Source: Denitrificimonas halotolerans (GTDB lineage Bacteria > Pseudomonadota > Gammaproteobacteria > Pseudomonadales > Pseudomonadaceae). From it: a stretch of DNA of 64,000 nucleotides. Location of the stretch: NCBI RefSeq assembly GCF_034259425.1, contig NZ_JAXIVU010000001.1, positions 62,001-126,000 of the forward strand, read 5' to 3'. A program made the position numbers and the translations under genes. Shown here piece by piece: positions 17,649 to 27,069 of the stretch. Each line of letters starts with the position of its first letter. Positions within the stretch are counted from its first letter, which is position 1. A model generated the notes under the pieces. The model was not told the origin of the DNA and did not search any database. It worked only from the letters and a program-made list of their open reading frames with translations.

Positions 17649-18860
17649 TTACGCTCCCTCAAGAATCAGTGCACCCTGCTCACTCATGACGCCCCCAGTG
17701 CCGGACACGAACACACGATCACAGGTCTTTAATTGACGTTCACCCGCCTTACCACGAATTTGATCAAAGGCTTCAATCACTTGCGAGAAACCACCCGCCG
17801 ACCCAGCCTGCCCAAAGCTGAGCTGACCTCCATGAGTGTTCAATGGGAAGTTACCTTTCCAGGTCAGATCATTTTCAAGAATAAAGCGCATACCCTCACC
17901 TTTTGGACAAAACCCAGCATCCTCTAGGCTTAACAAAACAGTAATGGTGTAGCAGTCATAAATCTGCGCTGCGTGCATATCGGACGGTTTTAAACCGGCC
18001 ATAGCAAAAGCTCGACGCGCCGCTGGCCCTACCGGTGTTTCTGTCATATCAGGTGAATAAGTCGGCGACTTATAGCCCAAGCGCTCACCGAAGCCTGTAA
18101 TGTGTGCAGCTCGGTTACGCGCCCGTGCCGCCACCTCTTTTGATGCAACAATCACCGCAGCGCCACCGGCTACCGGCATCACAATTTCCAATACTCGCAG
18201 AGGATCAGCCACCATACGACTGTTCAATACATCATCAATGGTTAGCGGTTGCCCATGAAAAATCGCATTAGGATTGGCTAAAGCATTGGTTCTCTGATCC
18301 ACAGCAATCTTCGCCATCGCTTTTTCATCATAGCCATACTGTGCAGCATAGCGCTTAGCGATCATGGCATAACCCGTGTTCTGTCCCAAATGCCCATAGG
18401 GCAAATCAAACTCAGCTTCAGGCGCCCCAAAGGCTGTACTATGACCACCAAAACGCATCGCACGCGCCATTGCAGAAGGATCTTCATCCGGCCCAAAAGG
18501 CGCCATACGCATCGGCAGCACACAAAGCACCGCTTGGCACAACCCCATTTCAATCGCAGCAGCAGCACGCCATACCATCCCCACTGGCGTTGTACCACCA
18601 AGGTCAACCACTTCAGCAAAATTGACTGCCAACCCTAAGTATTCCGCAGCCATGGCAGGTACAAAAACTGACGCCTCATGAAAATGGGGTCCATTAATCA
18701 CTAAACCATCTAGATCACTGGCTTGCAAACCTGCATCATCTAACGCCTGCTTCGCAAGATCTGCCACCTGTTCCAAGTGGAACATCTGTGGAGCTTCGGA
18801 GTATTTTTGTGGTTTATACTGTGCAGCACCAACAATGGCTGCTTCGCCTTTCCAACCCAT
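17649..18860 (-). CDS. Ltp2-like thiolase-fold steroid aldolase
   Basis: A 403-residue SCP-x/thiolase-like protein from the ATG at 18858-18860, which has AAGG eight bases upstream; a GTG at 18869 is less likely. It has a thiolase fold (VIVASKEVAARA, NTHGGQLSFGQAGSAGG, VSGTGGVMSEQGALIL) but lacks the DRQC-type acyl-Cys motif of true thiolases. IYDCYTI resembles the Tyr-containing segment of Ltp2 aldolases. Ltp2/Sal enzymes release the last side-chain carbons by retro-aldol cleavage. The adjacent DUF35-MaoC gene supports that role. Confidence 0.82.
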   Translation of the reverse strand: MGWKGEAAIVGAAQYKPQKYSEAPQMFHLEQVADLAKQALDDAGLQASDLDGLVINGPHFHEASVFVPAMAAEYLGLAVNFAEVVDLGGTTPVGMVWRAAAAIEMGLCQAVLCVLPMRMAPFGPDEDPSAMARAMRFGGHSTAFGAPEAEFDLPYGHLGQNTGYAMIAKRYAAQYGYDEKAMAKIAVDQRTNALANPNAIFHGQPLTIDDVLNSRMVADPLRVLEIVMPVAGGAAVIVASKEVAARARNRAAHITGFGERLGYKSPTYSPDMTETPVGPAARRAFAMAGLKPSDMHAAQIYDCYTITVLLSLEDAGFCPKGEGMRFILENDLTWKGNFPLNTHGGQLSFGQAGSAGGFSQVIEAFDQIRGKAGERQLKTCDRVFVSGTGGVMSEQGALILEGA

Positions 18861-18931
18861 GTAGAGCACCTTTTTATAGATATTTACTGACTACTTTACT
18901 GTTTGATTGTTACAAGCCCTTCTCGAACTGC

Positions 18932-20566
18932 TCATCGTCCAAAAGGCCTAGTAGGCGAAACAAGCTCAATCAAGCTGCTCCGTAAAATAAAGTCAGCACA
19001 CTTTTCAGCGATCATCACACAGGCTGCATGCGTATTACCACTGACCAAACTCGGCATAATCGAAGCATCAGCAATACGTAAACGCTGGATACCACGCACC
19101 CTTAAGCACTCATCAACCACCGCCATCGCATCACTACCCATTTTGCAAGTGCCTGCTAAATGGTGCACTGGCTCTCCTGTACTTTTAATATATTCAAGAA
19201 TTTGCTCACCCGTTTGCACATCAGCACCCGGTGCCAACTCTGCTTGCAACATTCCTTGCAAGGCCGGCTGCAATAGAATTTTCCGTGCTTTTTTAAATGC
19301 CGCTACGGCCACCTGCTGATCTAATTCAGTCGCTAGATAATTCAGCCGAATACTTGGCTTAGCATCAGCAGCCACAGAATTAATATGCACAGACCCACGA
19401 CTGCTAGGGCGTAATTGGCAAGCTGATATTGTAATGGCATCAATCGGTCGTAAATTCCCTTGCGCATCGTACTCAGAGGCAGCAGGGGCAAAATGAATTT
19501 GCGCATCAGGACTACTCGCCTGCGGCAAAGCCTTATAAAACACTCCAATTGTTGCTGCAGAATCCCCCAAAAAACCCTTCTTACCCAGCAAGTAACGTGC
19601 AATATTCCTCAGCAAGGCTAGACCCCGACCCTCGCTATAGTAGGTTTTTACACCTTGAGTCTTTTGTTTTATGTAACTGTTCCAATGATCTTGTAAATTC
19701 TCCCCCACCCCTGGCAAATCCTTATGCACTTGAATGCCTAGTGCCCGTAAACGTGCCTGCTGCCCCACCCCTGAAAGCTCAAGCAGCTGAGGAGTATTGA
19801 TCGCCCCTCCACTTAAAACAATCTCTTGCCGTGCAGAAAACAAAATAGATTGCCCTTTAACCTCAGCCTGCACCGCAACAGCCACACCCTGCTCAATCTG
19901 CACCTGAGTCACTTGCGCATGAGTGAGCACTGTTAAATTGCTTAACGCACGACCTGCCCCCAAAAACGCTTGAGCACTGCTGTACCTTTTACCCTTTTTA
20001 ATGGTACGTGGAAACCAGCTGACCCCTGCCTGAGTGGCTCCATTGACCTGCGCATTAAAACTGTGTCCTGCCTGTACTGCAGCATCAATAAATGCTTGAT
20101 GTATTGGAAACTCATCAACTATTTCACTTACCCACAAAGGACCGCCAGTCCCTTGATAAGCATCAGCACCTGCCTCATTGTGCTGTGAGCGCATAAAATA
20201 AGGCAAAACATCAGCATAAGCCCAACCCTTGTTTCCCTCAGCAGCCCAGCGATCAAAATCTTCTTTTTGCCCTCGAATATAAACCATGCCATTGATAGAG
20301 CTGCAACCACCAAGCACCTTGCCCCGCGGCAAATCAATCACTCGATTGTTTAAGTATGGCTCAAGCTCCGTTTGATAAGACCAGTTATTCTTATGGGGTT
20401 TTAGCAAAAAAGCGAAACCCATAGGCACGTGCATCATCATATTTTTATCTGCACTGCCAGCTTCAAGCAGCAATACCTCTAAGTTGCTTTCCCGTGCCAC
20501 TCGATAAGCGACAGCGCACCCCGCAGAGCCTGCTCCCACTACGATCACATCATATTCAGTTTTCAT
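18932..20566 (-). CDS. GMC-family FAD alcohol oxidoreductase
   Basis: A 544-residue glucose-methanol-choline oxidoreductase. It has the FAD site VVGAGSAGCAVAYR (about 9-22), GMC signature 1 around GKVLGGCSSINGMVYIRG (about 79-96), signature 2 with SGGAINTPQLLELSGVG, and the C-terminal active site HLAGTCKMG and SGNTHAACVMIAEK. It resembles choline-dehydrogenase-like PQQ-independent alcohol dehydrogenases. It probably oxidises a primary alcohol of a steroid side chain or ring substituent to the aldehyde, but choline or an aliphatic alcohol cannot be excluded. Its last codons overlap operator B, and Ltp2 starts 71 bases after its stop. Confidence 0.85.
   Translation of the reverse strand: MKTEYDVIVVGAGSAGCAVAYRVARESNLEVLLLEAGSADKNMMMHVPMGFAFLLKPHKNNWSYQTELEPYLNNRVIDLPRGKVLGGCSSINGMVYIRGQKEDFDRWAAEGNKGWAYADVLPYFMRSQHNEAGADAYQGTGGPLWVSEIVDEFPIHQAFIDAAVQAGHSFNAQVNGATQAGVSWFPRTIKKGKRYSSAQAFLGAGRALSNLTVLTHAQVTQVQIEQGVAVAVQAEVKGQSILFSARQEIVLSGGAINTPQLLELSGVGQQARLRALGIQVHKDLPGVGENLQDHWNSYIKQKTQGVKTYYSEGRGLALLRNIARYLLGKKGFLGDSAATIGVFYKALPQASSPDAQIHFAPAASEYDAQGNLRPIDAITISACQLRPSSRGSVHINSVAADAKPSIRLNYLATELDQQVAVAAFKKARKILLQPALQGMLQAELAPGADVQTGEQILEYIKSTGEPVHHLAGTCKMGSDAMAVVDECLRVRGIQRLRIADASIMPSLVSGNTHAACVMIAEKCADFILRSSLIELVSPTRPFGR
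18933..18952 (-). promoter_or_regulatory. Candidate operator box B (upstream of the Ltp2-like gene)
   Basis: Read toward the aldolase gene it is ACTAGGCC-TTTT-GGACGATG. The conserved half-site is 73 bp from the start codon. It overlaps the last codons and stop of the GMC gene, whose C-terminal Phe-Gly-Arg-stop is written by the half-site. Confidence 0.55.
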
Positions 20567-20645
20567 AATCAGTCTTGCCTAGGTTGCATATCAAATAAAC
20601 GGGCACTCCATGCAGGGCTACGACCAGCGGCACTCTAAGACCCCT

Positions 20646-20665
20646 GCTCACCCGTACGGACCCCA
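20646..20665 (-). promoter_or_regulatory. Weak operator-like dyad upstream of the GMC gene
   Basis: Read toward the GMC gene it is TGGGGTCC-GTAC-GGGTGAGC. The inner GTCC-N4-GG core fits the family but the outer positions do not. Distance to the start codon is 80 bp, just outside the usual range. Low confidence. Confidence 0.25.
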
Positions 20666-20687
20666 CTTAACTGTTGCGCTTGCCAAA

Positions 20688-20717
20688 CAAAAAAGCCCAC
20701 GCAAAATTGCGTGGGCT
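20688..20717 (-). terminator. Intrinsic terminator after DUF1329
   Basis: A perfect stem AGCCCACGCAA/TTGCGTGGGCT at 20694-20717 with a run of T on the minus strand (A-run at 20688-20694). It lies 36 bases after the DUF1329 stop. Confidence 0.88.
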
Positions 20718-20752
20718 TTATGCACCTCAAACCATTGAAGCGTCAGTACCGA

Positions 20753-22129
20753 TTAGCGGCCTTGAGCACGTAAGCGGTCAGGCGTGAAATCACTCTCTCT
20801 TAGATCCCCTTTATTAATGATCGAACTTAAACGGCGCTCATTAGTTAAGTTATAAGCAACATAGTCACCAGTATTCAAATCATGATAATAAGAAGAAGCC
20901 GAACGCCATGCACTCATATCTGGGTGGTAGATCGTATTGATAAAGGCGAACTTCCATAAGTTACCGCGCGTATCATAGTTATCTGACATCACAGAATGCC
21001 AAGTATCTTCATCCAAATACAGACGGCGCTTACCGTACAGGTGACGGCTGTTATCCTTTAGAGTTGCTTCCAGTACCCAAACACGACGTAATTCATAGCG
21101 TAAGTGATCTGGGTTCGCATGGTTTGTTGTCAGCAAATCATCGTACTTCAGATCAGCTACTTCTGTACGATACCCGTTTGCTGGAATGTACATTTCCTTT
21201 TTGCCTTTCAGCTCCCAGTTATAACGGTCTGGACCACCATTGAATAAACGGTCTTCATCAATAGTAAGCTGACCACTGGTACCACTTAACGCTTGGTCAT
21301 AGCCATAACCTGGCGCAAGACGTACACGTCGTGTACCCGCGTTATAAGTCCAAGCAATACGTGAAGAAGCCTTATAGTCATATGGCTCGTGGTTCATTGA
21401 GGTATTTCCGCGGTCACGTGACGGCTCAATGGTTTCAGTACGGCACATAGCCGAAATACCATCTGAGCTGTGTGGGGTGACTTTTGGATTATTAGATAAA
21501 GCTAAGCACTTACCATAAGTACGGCCAAAGCTTTTCGTACCGTTAGCACTGACGATGGCGATATCACGCGTACTCTCCTCAGTATAGTCACGGTACGGAA
21601 ACTGGTGGTTCCACAACACCTCCATGGCATTCTTTGGAATTGGGAATGGGTTATGCCCAATACCTTCAATCCCTTGCCCATCACTGACTAACTTAGCAGT
21701 AGTCGCATTCTCTTTTGCTCGCTCACACACAAAGTCTGGGTAGCGGTAGTCACGATGGGTTGGATAAACCAGCATGCGGAAAGTATCAGGGTACTTTGCA
21801 AACATAGCCTGCTGCCCTTCAGACAGCTTATCTGCGTGCTCTTTATAGTTTGCAGCAGTAATCACTAAACGCGGTTTTTCATCAGCGTAAGGGTCTACTG
21901 GATGATCTCCACTGTGCGGTTTAATATTCCAACCTGGGACTTTTCCTAAATACTTACCGGTATATTCAGTAATAGTGCCTTCTGCGTTGCCTGCTCTCTC
22001 AGCACCAACACAAGTCAGTTCATTTCCGAGCTTTGCCGCTTCCTCTGGGCTCACCGCAGCAAAACTCACTGCCGGCAAAGCTAAAATAGAGGTCAATGTA
22101 AGAGCCATACTCGTGCGTCGATATATCAT
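20753..22129 (-). CDS. DUF1329 outer-membrane-associated lipoprotein-like protein
   Basis: A 458-residue exported protein from the ATG at 22127-22129 (GGAG nine bases upstream; an in-frame TTG lies earlier). It has a basic start, a hydrophobic segment and an AVSFAA signal-peptidase-like site near residue 24. DUF1329 landmarks are GKYLGKVPGWN, KYPDTFRMLVYPTHRD, AWTYNAGTRRVRLAPGYGYD and the HLYGKRRLYLDED segment. DUF1329 proteins are usually encoded beside DUF1302 proteins in clusters for hydrophobic substrates. Their exact role is unsettled. A paralogue lies at 36795-38177. Confidence 0.82.
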   Translation of the reverse strand: MIYRRTSMALTLTSILALPAVSFAAVSPEEAAKLGNELTCVGAERAGNAEGTITEYTGKYLGKVPGWNIKPHSGDHPVDPYADEKPRLVITAANYKEHADKLSEGQQAMFAKYPDTFRMLVYPTHRDYRYPDFVCERAKENATTAKLVSDGQGIEGIGHNPFPIPKNAMEVLWNHQFPYRDYTEESTRDIAIVSANGTKSFGRTYGKCLALSNNPKVTPHSSDGISAMCRTETIEPSRDRGNTSMNHEPYDYKASSRIAWTYNAGTRRVRLAPGYGYDQALSGTSGQLTIDEDRLFNGGPDRYNWELKGKKEMYIPANGYRTEVADLKYDDLLTTNHANPDHLRYELRRVWVLEATLKDNSRHLYGKRRLYLDEDTWHSVMSDNYDTRGNLWKFAFINTIYHPDMSAWRSASSYYHDLNTGDYVAYNLTNERRLSSIINKGDLRESDFTPDRLRAQGR

Positions 22130-22207
22130 TATTGTTATCTCCAACTCTTATTTTAATTACGAGGTTAGCGCTGCATCACGCTAACCTCTTAATGGATCAG
22201 CTGCTCA

Positions 22208-23818
22208 CTAGAACGTATATTTCGCTGAGAAAGTTAACTGGTCACGGTCTGTCAACTGACGATCCCTCTTCACACTAGCCTCTCCCATATAAGCAACATA
22301 AGTCGCATTCAACTCTAAGTTACCATGGCGCTTAAAGGTTGAACCCACTGAAAGACGACGGTCACCCTGTCCCCCACCGATAGCACCTCTCATAGGAGTT
22401 TTACCATCAATCACATGCGAATAGCTGACAGGCACAGAAAGATCCCACCCAGAGAAAATACCTGGATAACTCAAAGAAACCTGACCAGTAAAGGCAGTAG
22501 CACTTTTAGTTTGATAATCATCTGAAGTGTTGTAACTGTACTTGTCGTAAGTTTGTCCATTACGCTTAATGGCATCTACGCTTGTCGCTGCGACATGAAC
22601 GATTTCACCCAAAATGGTCGTACCACGCGCCCACGGCATATCACCTAAAGTATGGATGAAACTCGCCTGGGCCTGATAACCTTTACCTCGAGTTGCTGTA
22701 ACTGGAAACTCATTCCCCTCCCGCACTGGTGTTAGCACAGTAACTGGCGCACCATCGCGATAGGAGATTTCACCCGAGACTTGGGTATCACCTATCCGTG
22801 TAGAAACGCTCGCACCAGTCAACTTAATATTATCGAAGTAATTGATTTTATAACTTGAATAATCAAATGGCCCTGGAAGCAGTAACCCTGAAGGATTCTT
22901 ATCGTGGTAATTGATATGGAAAACCGAGAACTCCCAATCAAAGTTTGGACGAATTGTCGCGCGTAAACCATACTGACCACTGCTCTTAGGCTTGTTCTTG
23001 CCCGTATACACAGCAAAGCCATTAGGTCGCATAAAGTCAGGTCGCGGACCTACTGCGTTATTAGTAGAGAAATAACTACCCACTGGGCTGAGCTCATTCG
23101 GCAACCACTCATACTGATAATATGCGGACAAACCAAACAATGGATTGATATTCCAGTCCACTGACACCTGACCATTAGGCAGTAAGACTTCTTTTGTTTC
23201 AGTACCTGGCGTGGTTGACTTCACCACATCAACTGGCCCCTGAGCACCATTAACCCCTGGGTAAAATAATCCTTCACCCCAAGAAACCACATGGCGACCG
23301 GCTTTAACACCTAAGTACTGGTTTTTCGGCAGCTGAATATCAGTAAATAGATAAGCATCTAAGAAACGCGTACGACCACCGCTGTAATATTTAGCGCCGC
23401 TACTAAACTGATTACGCTTACCACCATGGTTAACAGGCCCTTTGTTATCATTTTTACGGTGGTAAACATCATCGTAGAATGTCGACCCCCGCAATACACC
23501 GCCCCACTCCCCCCAACTATAGCTGTCATTGGTATACACCAACTCACCTAGCGCACTCACTCGGTGTGTGGTTAAGGAGCCACGATCAAAGTTGCGGTTA
23601 CCTTCCGATTCCAATAGTTTCTTGTCTTGCTTTTCCATTCGCATGCCAAGGCCGTAGCTGGTGGTCAAGCTCCACTGCAAATTACCGCCATGATCAAAAT
23701 AAATTGTCTCACCCGCATTTGCCATGCTTGCCACACCCGCTGCAACCGCGGCAACCAGACTCGTTCTAACCAGCCGGTTCAGCTGGAACTTAGAGCTCTT
23801 GTTGTTGTTTTTACTCAT
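22208..23818 (-). CDS. DUF1302 outer-membrane protein
   Basis: A 536-residue protein from the ATG at 23816-23818, which has AGGAG seven bases upstream; longer frames overlap the MBL gene. A signal peptide ends near ANAGET (about residue 35-36). The rest has alternating beta-strand pattern and ends in KYTF, an aromatic C-terminus typical of outer-membrane barrels. DUF1302 landmarks are FYDDVYHRKN, GRHVVSWGEGLFYPGVN and RGAIGGGQGDRRL. It likely forms a barrel for hydrophobic substrates. It is followed by DUF1329 after 78 bases. A paralogue lies at 38193-39788. Confidence 0.82.
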   Translation of the reverse strand: MSKNNNKSSKFQLNRLVRTSLVAAVAAGVASMANAGETIYFDHGGNLQWSLTTSYGLGMRMEKQDKKLLESEGNRNFDRGSLTTHRVSALGELVYTNDSYSWGEWGGVLRGSTFYDDVYHRKNDNKGPVNHGGKRNQFSSGAKYYSGGRTRFLDAYLFTDIQLPKNQYLGVKAGRHVVSWGEGLFYPGVNGAQGPVDVVKSTTPGTETKEVLLPNGQVSVDWNINPLFGLSAYYQYEWLPNELSPVGSYFSTNNAVGPRPDFMRPNGFAVYTGKNKPKSSGQYGLRATIRPNFDWEFSVFHINYHDKNPSGLLLPGPFDYSSYKINYFDNIKLTGASVSTRIGDTQVSGEISYRDGAPVTVLTPVREGNEFPVTATRGKGYQAQASFIHTLGDMPWARGTTILGEIVHVAATSVDAIKRNGQTYDKYSYNTSDDYQTKSATAFTGQVSLSYPGIFSGWDLSVPVSYSHVIDGKTPMRGAIGGGQGDRRLSVGSTFKRHGNLELNATYVAYMGEASVKRDRQLTDRDQLTFSAKYTF

Positions 23819-23873
23819 GTTTACACTCCTAGTTGAAGGCATAGTTATAATGTCTTCATTCGCCACTTCTGTT

Positions 23874-24965
23874 TTAAATGTGAGTAACCTGCGTTTCGGC
23901 AGATGCCCCGTCACCACCCAGCAAGCGCTGGTAGCGGTAAACCCCCCCTATCAGCTGTCGTGTGATTCGCCCCTCTCCCAATAAAAAATTCAGGTGTGCC
24001 AGCACTTCACCATTGGCCATCAAGATGTCAAAAGATGAGCGCACCTTAGGAAATATTATGCGCATCAGCTCATCGACCGTTTTCCCCGTGTCCATCTGTG
24101 CAAGCATGGCATCCAGGTGACCGTGGTGATGCTCGGTTAATTGCCCGAGACGATGGTGCAACCCATAAAACGGGCGCTCATGCGCAGGCAAAACTAAAAC
24201 CTCATCCGAAACGGCACGTAAAGCCTGTAAGCTATCGAGCCACTCTTTTAAAGGATTGGCATCTGGTTCTGTGACAGTTACACACACGCTTGAGGTAATG
24301 CGTGGTAAGACCTGATCCCCCGAAATAAACAAGTTGGCTTGGCGGTTATATAAACAAGCGTGCTCAGGCGAGTGCCCTGAGGCAATCACAACTTCCCAGT
24401 CATAATCTCCAATACGCAAAACTTGGTTATCAACCAGTCGGTTGTAGCTGTCCGGCGCATCTTGGACATAATTGCTATCACCCAGCACAGCCATCAGCCC
24501 TGATATATCTTCATCTGACATACCCGTATGCTGATAAAACTGGTTCATCTGCCAGCCCATCCCTCCTTCCATCGAAGGACTGATGAAAAGCGCTTGATAC
24601 TCACCTCGTGTCATATAAACCGGACACTTAAAACGGTCCACTAACCAACCAAGTGATCCGGAGTGATCGTAATGAAAATGTGTAGCAATGACCGCCTTTA
24701 CGGGCGCGCCATCCATCACCTCAACAAACACTCGCTCCCATACTTCACGGGTTTGTTCTGTCCCCAAACCCGTATCCACAATGACCCACCCATCGCCGTG
24801 CCTTAAGAGGTACAGATTAATATGATCCAAACCAAAGGGCAGCGGCATACGCAACCAAACAACACCTTCAGCCACAACCTGCCACTGACCATTTACAGGC
24901 GGCGTTTGCCATGGAAAGCTGAGCTGATGATGCTTCTGCTCTGATGCGATTGGGTGATCTTTCAT
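23874..24965 (-). CDS. MBL-fold metallo-hydrolase
   Basis: A 363-residue metallo-beta-lactamase-fold hydrolase. The metal motif is THFHYDHSG (about residues 115-123). Further ligands are in GHSPEHACLY and SGDQVLPR. It overlaps the acyl-CoA synthetase gene by four bases (ATGA type), so translation is coupled. It could hydrolyse a thioester or lactone (many relatives are glyoxalase II-like), perhaps a CoA-ester checkpoint during steroid activation. The substrate is not known. Confidence 0.82.
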   Translation of the reverse strand: MKDHPIASEQKHHQLSFPWQTPPVNGQWQVVAEGVVWLRMPLPFGLDHINLYLLRHGDGWVIVDTGLGTEQTREVWERVFVEVMDGAPVKAVIATHFHYDHSGSLGWLVDRFKCPVYMTRGEYQALFISPSMEGGMGWQMNQFYQHTGMSDEDISGLMAVLGDSNYVQDAPDSYNRLVDNQVLRIGDYDWEVVIASGHSPEHACLYNRQANLFISGDQVLPRITSSVCVTVTEPDANPLKEWLDSLQALRAVSDEVLVLPAHERPFYGLHHRLGQLTEHHHGHLDAMLAQMDTGKTVDELMRIIFPKVRSSFDILMANGEVLAHLNFLLGEGRITRQLIGGVYRYQRLLGGDGASAETQVTHI

Positions 24966-26827
24966 ATGGCATTACCTGCAAAGGGCAACAAATCATTGCG
25001 CGCCAACACTTCATCGCTATAAGCACTGTATGTGCCCTGCTTGTCATCTTTGATATAAAGATCGTCAGCAAAGTTTGCTGGGTCATACCCCTGCTTTTGT
25101 AAATCCATCTTGCGCTGCTTAAAGGTCGTCGTCATATCCGCCTGATTACCAACCCGTACAAAAACAGGGCGGGCATAATGCGGTAAGCGCTCGCTGACAA
25201 ACTCATAAAATGCGCGCGGATCAAAGCTGCAACCTTTCTGCATGACCACTTGAGCCATCCCGGCACGACCTTCGTTTTCAGGTACGTTCACGCCATAAAT
25301 ATTGATAAATTCCAAGCCTGCAAAACTGCCGAGTTCCGCAGCAACTTCTTGAGTGGAAACATTTTCACTTTTCCAGCGGAAAGTATCCCCTACTCGATCA
25401 ACAAAGTAGCAATACCCGTTTTCGTCATAGCGCAGTAGATCACCAGAGCTCCACCAAGCATCACCCTTCTGAAACACATCACGCAAAATCTTACTTTCAG
25501 TGGCCTCATCAGAGGTATAACCCTCAAAGCGACCTGCACCTGTTTGCGGAGAATTAACTATAAAACCAACAGCCTCGCCTATTTCACCCGGCTCACAATG
25601 AACGCAAAATCCATTTTCATCACGTACATAATCTTGTGTTTCTGCATCAACACGTAGTAGGCGCAGATTGGTTTTATTCCAGTCAGGAATACGGCCACAA
25701 GAGCCGATATAATTATCTAAATTAATAACCGCTGTATTGGCCTCTGTTGCCCCCCATCCTTCATACACATCGAGCTGACCAAAACGGTCAATCCAACGCT
25801 GCCAGGTATCTGCAGTCAAACCTGCACCCAACATACAGCGTAAAGAATTATTCTTCTCTTCTGCACTGACTGGACGGTTCAGTAGGTAGCGGCAAATCTC
25901 CCCAACATATTGGAAAACCGTGACATTATGCTCACGCACATCGCTCCAAAAGCGACTGGCACTAAACTTGCGACGGATAAAAACAGAGGAGCCTGAAGCT
26001 AAAGCTGTAGACACCACAGAAGTGGCGGCTGCACCATGGTAAAGCGGTAAACAGCAATAAAAAACATCATGGGTACCGGTCTCTAGCGTCACTTCCATGA
26101 CATCACCCGAGGTCATCCAACGCATATGACTATAACGTGCAGCCTTAGGCAAACCTGTTGTACCTGAAGTAAAGATGTAGAGCATATCCTCTTCAGCACG
26201 TATACCATCACGCAAAGAGGCATCTGGCGTCTGTGTGCCTGCGCTTTCAACATCCTGATTAAACTCACAATCAAAACCAGCAAGATCAGCATCACTGGCT
26301 GGATTTTCGGCATCAGGTACCAGCCACTGCGGCCACTGCTGTGCTTCTGGCGTTTCTAGGAATGGATAAACACATTCTTCTCCAACCAAGACCACCTTTG
26401 TATTGGTTGCCTGCAGGACATGGACCAACGGCTTACCGACTAAGTGGTAGTTCACCAAAGTCGTGACCGCACCGATCTTAGCTAAAGCAAACCAGCAAAA
26501 AATCAATTCAGGGCGATTTTCCACCGCAACGGCACACACATCACCCGGCTTAATACCTCGTGCCAGTAAGGCGTTTGCATACTGATTAACCCGCTCCCCC
26601 ACCTCTTTATATGTGTAAGTGCGATCGTTATAAATCAAAAAGGGCTGTTCGGAAAACTGAGCCACCTTATCTTCTACGCGCTGACCAAGCGTATAGAGGT
26701 CTGTGGGCTTGATGCGCTGAGCTGCAGCAGCACGCAAATCAAGCTTCTTTTGGACCCGCTCACATACCGGTGCGCGAGCCGATTGGTCCTTATTCTTATT
26801 TTTATCCTTTGCATCGACGCCGAGCAT
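24962..26827 (-). CDS. Long-chain/steroid-acid acyl-CoA synthetase (FATP type)
   Basis: A 621-residue adenylating enzyme. The start is the ATG at 26825-26827 with GGAG five bases before; the longer ATG at 26842 lacks a ribosome site. The AMP-binding P-loop is YIFTSGTTGLPKAA (about residues 220-233), with GWGATEAN and the WWSSGDLLRYDENGYCYFVDR hinge motif, and YGV-type C-terminal domain. It resembles fatty-acid-transport-protein type ligases that activate very-long-chain and bile acids. First gene of the operon with MBL, DUF1302 and DUF1329. Role in activating the steroid C24 side chain is inference. Confidence 0.83.
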   Translation of the reverse strand: MLGVDAKDKNKNKDQSARAPVCERVQKKLDLRAAAAQRIKPTDLYTLGQRVEDKVAQFSEQPFLIYNDRTYTYKEVGERVNQYANALLARGIKPGDVCAVAVENRPELIFCWFALAKIGAVTTLVNYHLVGKPLVHVLQATNTKVVLVGEECVYPFLETPEAQQWPQWLVPDAENPASDADLAGFDCEFNQDVESAGTQTPDASLRDGIRAEEDMLYIFTSGTTGLPKAARYSHMRWMTSGDVMEVTLETGTHDVFYCCLPLYHGAAATSVVSTALASGSSVFIRRKFSASRFWSDVREHNVTVFQYVGEICRYLLNRPVSAEEKNNSLRCMLGAGLTADTWQRWIDRFGQLDVYEGWGATEANTAVINLDNYIGSCGRIPDWNKTNLRLLRVDAETQDYVRDENGFCVHCEPGEIGEAVGFIVNSPQTGAGRFEGYTSDEATESKILRDVFQKGDAWWSSGDLLRYDENGYCYFVDRVGDTFRWKSENVSTQEVAAELGSFAGLEFINIYGVNVPENEGRAGMAQVVMQKGCSFDPRAFYEFVSERLPHYARPVFVRVGNQADMTTTFKQRKMDLQKQGYDPANFADDLYIKDDKQGTYSAYSDEVLARNDLLPFAGNAI

Positions 26828-26939
26828 ATGCACTCCAATCATGAGTCAAATTTGCGTTAACCAGCCCGTTTTAAAGGAACATTTAGGGCAGGCACTACAA
26901 GTTACGTTGTCTCAGACTAGAAAAGGGCGCAAGAGGCAG

Positions 26940-26959
26940 CATCGTCCGTAAGGACTAAA
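26940..26959 (-). promoter_or_regulatory. Candidate operator box C (upstream of acyl-CoA synthetase)
   Basis: Read toward the synthetase it is TTTAGTCC-TTAC-GGACGATG, one of the best matches. The half-site edge is 113 bp from the start codon, farther than most. Confidence 0.6.
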
Positions 26960-26986
26960 TCAAAACAAAAAAAGCACAACCCCATA

Positions 26987-27006
26987 GATGGTCTAAACGG
27001 ACGATG
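26987..27006 (+). promoter_or_regulatory. Candidate operator box D (upstream of MFS-hsaD-OYE operon)
   Basis: GATGGTCT-AAAC-GGACGATG on the plus strand, edge 64 bp from the MFS start codon. It shares the divergent promoter region (26828-27069) with box C, whose centre is 47 bp away. Confidence 0.65.
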
Positions 27007-27069
27007 TAGACAGCAGAGACTGACGGCAATGATTGGCCATGCATAACAATAAAAAGAGGCCTCATTCTT

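Noticed and set aside
18932..20566. GMC oxidoreductase considered as a cholesterol oxidase
   Set aside because: Motifs and length fit choline-dehydrogenase-like GMC enzymes; there is no export signal or cholesterol-oxidase-specific feature.
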